Shown here piece by piece: positions 6,357-8,570 of a stretch of DNA of 8,570 nucleotides (position 1 is its first letter; each line of letters begins with the position of its first letter). Under the pieces are notes generated by a model. It searched no databases and had not been told where the DNA came from. It saw only the letters and a program-made list of their open reading frames with translations. Both the position numbers and the translations under genes were made by a program. The DNA is from an uncultured Clostridium sp. GTDB lineage: Bacteria; Bacillota_A; Clostridia; TANB77; CAG-508. Where the stretch lies: contig CAMXLV010000075.1 in NCBI GenBank assembly GCA_947244675.1, positions 1 to 8,570 on the forward strand. The letters run 5' to 3'.

Positions 6357-6479
6357 GTTGTCTAATTTTCTTATTGTAACAACTAAAGCTATCAATAAGG
6401 CAACAGCGACAACAGTTACCATTGCAAGTTCTATAAATAGTATGTATATAAAAGTCAAATAAACTTGTTCAAATAACAT
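6327..6479 (-). CDS. Small hydrophobic peptide, putative type I toxin
   Basis: This 50-residue peptide was not recognised as a named family. Residues 6-36 are almost wholly hydrophobic (FIYILFIE then LAMVTVVAVALLIALVVTI). They are followed by a charged RKLDNKK and a polar tail, the plan of membrane-acting type I toxins (Fst, TxpA, BsrG, holin-like). ATG at 6479 is chosen because AAAGGAGG (6488-6495) lies eight bases upstream. An in-frame ATG at 6485 is only two bases from it. The Shine-Dalgarno site is in the 6-bp hairpin TCCTTT-CTG-AAAGGA (6504-6490), which should lower translation. Its own promoter is at 6546-6574. A convergent RNA pairs over the start and shares the terminator. Glu17 lies within the hydrophobic stretch, so the helix may start after it. 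A small membrane protein of another role is possible. Confidence 0.72.
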   Translation of the reverse strand: MLFEQVYLTFIYILFIELAMVTVVAVALLIALVVTIRKLDNKKNTSLSGQ

Positions 6480-6486
6480 ATACATC
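6454..6486 (+). repeat. Direct repeat copy 2 (over the peptide start)
   Basis: GTCAA at 6454-6458, the 15-mer AAACTTGTTCAAATA at 6461-6475 and ATACATC at 6480-6486 repeat the blocks of copy 1 (6294-6325). On the minus strand this covers both candidate ATG codons and codons 1-9 of the peptide. Confidence 0.85.
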
Positions 6487-6545
6487 GCCTCCTTTCAGAA
6501 AGGATAACGACACGTCACACTCTGTTTTTCTCATCTTCTGGTAAA

Positions 6546-6574
6546 ATTATACCGTAGATGTATATTAAAGTCAA
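6546..6574 (-). promoter_or_regulatory. Promoter of the small hydrophobic peptide
   Basis: On the minus strand, TTGACT (6574-6569), a 17-base spacer and TATAAT (6551-6546). Predicted start is A6539, giving a 60-nt leader that begins AGAAGATGA before the ATG at 6479. Confidence 0.87.
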
Positions 6575-6651
6575 GCCAATTGCGAAATTTTGTTTTTATA
6601 ATTACAATATAGCTGTATTCTGAGAAATAAAGTTTTGGATTTACTTGGTTG

Positions 6652-6679
6652 TGGCTCACCAAAATATGCATATTCGAAC
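6652..6679 (+). repeat. attR-like copy of the tRNA-Arg 3' end
   Basis: This segment starts with TGGCTCACCA, identical to the tRNA 3' end with its CCA, and continues AAAATATGCATATTCGAAC. It matches 24 of 28 bases of 5814-5841. No T-arm or anticodon arm precedes it, so it is not a second tRNA gene. It lies inside a 10-bp inverted repeat, AAATAAAGTT (6625-6634) and AACTTTATTT (6677-6686). The stretch 6580-6650 shows nothing else I can name. Confidence 0.5.
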
Positions 6680-6725
6680 TTTATTTGCTTTACTACTAGT
6701 TTTGCAATTAAATTTTAAATAGCAT

Positions 6726-6761
6726 AATAAAACGGAAAACAAAAATGTTTTCCGTTTTATT
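6726..6761. terminator. Strong bidirectional terminator
   Basis: AATAAAACGGAAAAC (6726-6740) pairs perfectly with GTTTTCCGTTTTATT (6747-6761) around a 6-nt loop. The stem ends are A/T-rich on both sides. It could end the minus-strand gene at 6886 from about 125 nt away. It lies 46 nt after the attR-like repeat, about where a tRNA terminator would stand in an uninterrupted locus. Confidence 0.85.
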
Positions 6762-6885
6762 GTTTGATAATTTTTTTATACTTTCTTTGTTCTTTATCTA
6801 TTATTTAGAATTCTTTCCTTTGCTATAGCATATAACATATTGTCATTTTTTAAGCAACTAAAACTTGCTTTTACTTTTTAATTTA

Positions 6886-7557
6886 TCAGTTTTCTTGAAT
6901 TGTAAATTCTTCATTATTTGGTTCTTTCATATCTTCATCAGTAACAATATCAAACTTTTGATCGTAGGTAGTTATATTCTCTTTCGTTGATCCATCTTCA
7001 TTTTTTATAGTTTCAACCACTTTTACTGCTAATCCAGTTTCTTTATTCAAATACATTTTTAGTGATATAGTTCCTTCACTATATATAGCATTTGTATTTT
7101 TCATACTATCTATTACATAACACTCATATCCATCTACTTTTTCTGTGTATATCTTTGACACAATACTATCATATAAAAGGTCTTTCCAAGTAACTGTGTC
7201 AACAAAACTAACTACTTTTGAATCTAAATCGTTTTTTTCTTCTTTTGATACTACTAATGTTTTTTGTTCTCCTGCAATTATATACATTCTTCTTTCATGT
7301 TCTTCCATCAATTGAATCAATGTTACTGTACTATTCTTCTTTTTCACAATATCTTTCTCAATACCATCTTTTATAAATTTTTCAGCTATTGCACTTTCTC
7401 CCTCTAATTTTACATAAATATTTTCTTTCTTTTCACATTCTGCAACTTTATTTTGTAAATCTTTTATAATTATGATTTTTCTGGTTGTATTAGCAATGAA
7501 TATAACAAATGCAATAATAAAAAGTATGAATAAAATTGTTACTATTTTCTTTTTCAT
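6886..7557 (-). CDS. Membrane-anchored protein of LolA-like appearance, function unknown
   Basis: This is a 223-residue protein. A basic start (MKKKIVTI) and one transmembrane or uncleaved signal segment (about 5-22) anchor it outside the membrane. No lipobox Cys is present. A short coiled-coil-like stretch (about 31-45) follows. The rest is a mixed alpha/beta region. KVDGYECYVIDSMKN followed by LKMYLNKETGLAVKVVET resembles the strand pairs of LolA-like or outer-membrane-lipoprotein-sorting-like domains, which also occur in monoderm Bacillota as secreted proteins. This assignment is by pattern only. AGGAGGGG (7564-7571) lies six bases before ATG. It has its own extended -10 promoter and probably ends at the terminator at 6726-6761. 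It follows the copper ATPase gene on the same strand after 143 bases. A link to copper is not shown. Confidence 0.85.
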   Translation of the reverse strand: MKKKIVTILFILFIIAFVIFIANTTRKIIIIKDLQNKVAECEKKENIYVKLEGESAIAEKFIKDGIEKDIVKKKNSTVTLIQLMEEHERRMYIIAGEQKTLVVSKEEKNDLDSKVVSFVDTVTWKDLLYDSIVSKIYTEKVDGYECYVIDSMKNTNAIYSEGTISLKMYLNKETGLAVKVVETIKNEDGSTKENITTYDQKFDIVTDEDMKEPNNEEFTIQEN

Positions 7558-7604
7558 AACAATCCCCTCCTTTTTCTTCTGTATATCTCATAAAGGCTAC
7601 TTTT

Positions 7605-7633
7605 ATTATACCATATTTTGCCTGATTTTTCAA
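7605..7633 (-). promoter_or_regulatory. Extended -10 promoter of the LolA-like gene
   Basis: On the minus strand, TTGAAA (7633-7628), 17 bases, then TATAAT (7610-7605). The TATAAT is preceded by TGG, giving the TGn extended -10 form. It lies 47 bases upstream of the ATG at 7557. Confidence 0.8.
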
Positions 7634-7700
7634 ATTTTATTGCGATTTACTCCACCTATGCTTCCCTCTTTTTAAATTCTTACTTTATTTTCTTATCATT

Positions 7701-8570
7701 TTAAATAGCTCTTTTTAGCCTTAAAGCATTTAAAATAACCGTTATACTACTAAACATCATGGCAAAGCTTGCCATCATAGGATTTATTGCAATTCCAAAT
7801 TTGCTAAAGAATCCGATTGCTATTGGAATCATTAAACAATTATAGAAAAATGCCCAAAATAAATTTTGTTTTATATTTCTAACTGTTTTTTTACTAATAT
7901 TTATTAAATTCAAAATACTATTTAAATCATTTTTGGTTAATATCACATCAGAAGAATCCATTGCTATATCTGTTCCACTATTTACACTAACACCAATATT
8001 AGCTTCCATCAAAGCTGGACTATCATTGATTCCATCTCCACACATCATGACATATTTGTTTTGCTCTTTTAGTTCTTTTACAACTTGTGTTTTCTTTGCT
8101 GGTAATACATTGGCAATCACTTTTGTTATACCAATCTCTTTTGCAATTTTTTCGGCCGTTTGTTCATTGTCTCCTGTTAGCATAATAGTTTCTATTTTAT
8201 TTTTATTGAGTTCGTTTATTACTTCTATTGCATTTTCTCTTACTATATCATTGACTCCAATTAATGCTAGTATTCTTTCTTCATTTGCTACATACACAAT
8301 ACTATTTCCTTTTTTGGCTAGTTCTTCTTCCTCTTCTTTGTATCTATTTTCAAGCTGATATTCTTTCAAAATTTTTGCATTGCCAAGTATGAATTTTTGT
8401 CCTTCTACTTTTCCAATGATTCCTAGACCTGTTACATTACCAAATTCTTTTACTTCTAATTTGGCTAATTGCTTTTCTTCTAAATAGCTCTCAAATGCTT
8501 TTCCAATTGGATGGGTTGCTTTGCTTTCAATACTTCCTATTAATTGCAATAATTTATCTTGTTCTATATT
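7701..8570 (-). CDS. copA: Cu(+)-exporting P1B-type ATPase, C-terminal part (runs off the right edge)
   Basis: This is a copper-efflux ATPase of the inner membrane, driven by ATP through a phospho-aspartate. The frame is open to base 8570, so the N-terminal metal-binding domain, first helices, CPC motif and DKTGT site lie outside. The visible 289 residues start in the nucleotide-binding domain. It has KATHPIGKA (His-Pro, about 20-21) and GLGIIG. The P-domain TGDN (132-135) and GDGINDSPAL (178-187) follow, then the last two helices. These carry the Cu(I)-type residues Tyr-Asn in FFYNC (243-244) and Met-x-x-Ser-Ser in MMFSS (271-275), with the closing VILNALRLKR. These last motifs favour Cu(+) over Zn/Cd or Ni/Co subgroups. 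The TTG at 8549 is internal, not the start. No clear terminator separates it from the gene at 7557. Confidence 0.93.
   Translation of the reverse strand, partial: NIEQDKLLQLIGSIESKATHPIGKAFESYLEEKQLAKLEVKEFGNVTGLGIIGKVEGQKFILGNAKILKEYQLENRYKEEEEELAKKGNSIVYVANEERILALIGVNDIVRENAIEVINELNKNKIETIMLTGDNEQTAEKIAKEIGITKVIANVLPAKKTQVVKELKEQNKYVMMCGDGINDSPALMEANIGVSVNSGTDIAMDSSDVILTKNDLNSILNLINISKKTVRNIKQNLFWAFFYNCLMIPIAIGFFSKFGIAINPMMASFAMMFSSITVILNALRLKRAI

Larger units (their letters stand above)
6264..6357 (+). ncRNA. Predicted antitoxin-type antisense RNA
   Basis: This is a transcript of about 95 nt between a near-consensus promoter and a strong terminator, with no Shine-Dalgarno-led reading frame. 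Its 5' part has the hairpin CCACA-GAAA-TGTGG (6277-6290) with a GNRA tetraloop. The middle, 6294-6325, repeats the DNA over the peptide's start region. Because the peptide mRNA runs the other way, this RNA is complementary to it, with a perfect 15-nt core (AAACTTGTTCAAATA). The 3' terminator hairpin is the complement of the peptide mRNA's 3' end. This matches the logic of RNAII in the par/Fst locus of plasmid pAD1. It is predicted to block translation of the peptide by pairing over its start codon. The RNA itself is unproven. Confidence 0.7.

Noticed and set aside
6480..6485. ATG at 6485 as the start of the small peptide
   Set aside because: It is only two bases after AAAGGAGG. The ATG at 6479 has the normal eight-base spacing.
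6645..6661. Second tRNA gene at the repeat ending in CCA
   Set aside because: Only the acceptor 3' end is present. There is no T-loop TTCGAAT, anticodon arm or D-arm upstream.

Overview
The window is strongly AT-rich bacterial DNA. It has Shine-Dalgarno sites of the AAAGGAGG type, TTGACA/TATAAT promoters, hairpin-plus-U-tract terminators and a tRNA with an encoded CCA end. With a YkvI-type permease, a GldA/F/G-type ABC exporter and a CopA-type copper ATPase, this points to a low-GC Bacillota (Clostridia-like or a related uncultured gut lineage). No marker in the window fixes the genus.

Layout: 1-295 is non-coding with two dyad elements. A small XRE-type regulator (296-526, +) follows. A YkvI-like membrane protein (585-1604, -) lies downstream of a three-gene minus-strand ABC operon. 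That operon has an ATPase (3840-4787), a permease (3166-3846) and a GldG-like auxiliary subunit (3150 down to 1653) split by a single-base frameshift near 2010. A divergent Gdt1/TMEM165-type cation transporter (4951-5577, +) follows, then a tRNA-Arg(UCU) with a near-consensus promoter (5698-5823).

The interval 5814-6680 is the most interesting part. The last 10 bases of the tRNA gene (CCA included) plus 18 downstream bases recur, 24/28 identical, at 6652-6679. This looks like a direct repeat left by integration at the tRNA 3' end. Between the copies lie a decayed N-formylglutamate amidohydrolase remnant (5926-6223) and a compact two-promoter locus (6229-6574) with the architecture of a par/Fst-like type I toxin-antitoxin system. 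In that locus a 50-residue hydrophobic peptide is encoded on the minus strand and a ~95-nt RNA is convergently transcribed on the plus strand. The two share a terminator hairpin and carry a direct repeat that lets the RNA pair over the peptide's start region. The peptide's Shine-Dalgarno site is also inside a short hairpin. I do not recognise the peptide as a named toxin.

Right of this, a strong bidirectional terminator (6726-6761) precedes a membrane-anchored protein of LolA-like appearance with its own promoter (6886-7557, -). Last is the C-terminal two-fifths or so of a Cu(+)-exporting P-type ATPase running off the right edge (7701-8570, -).
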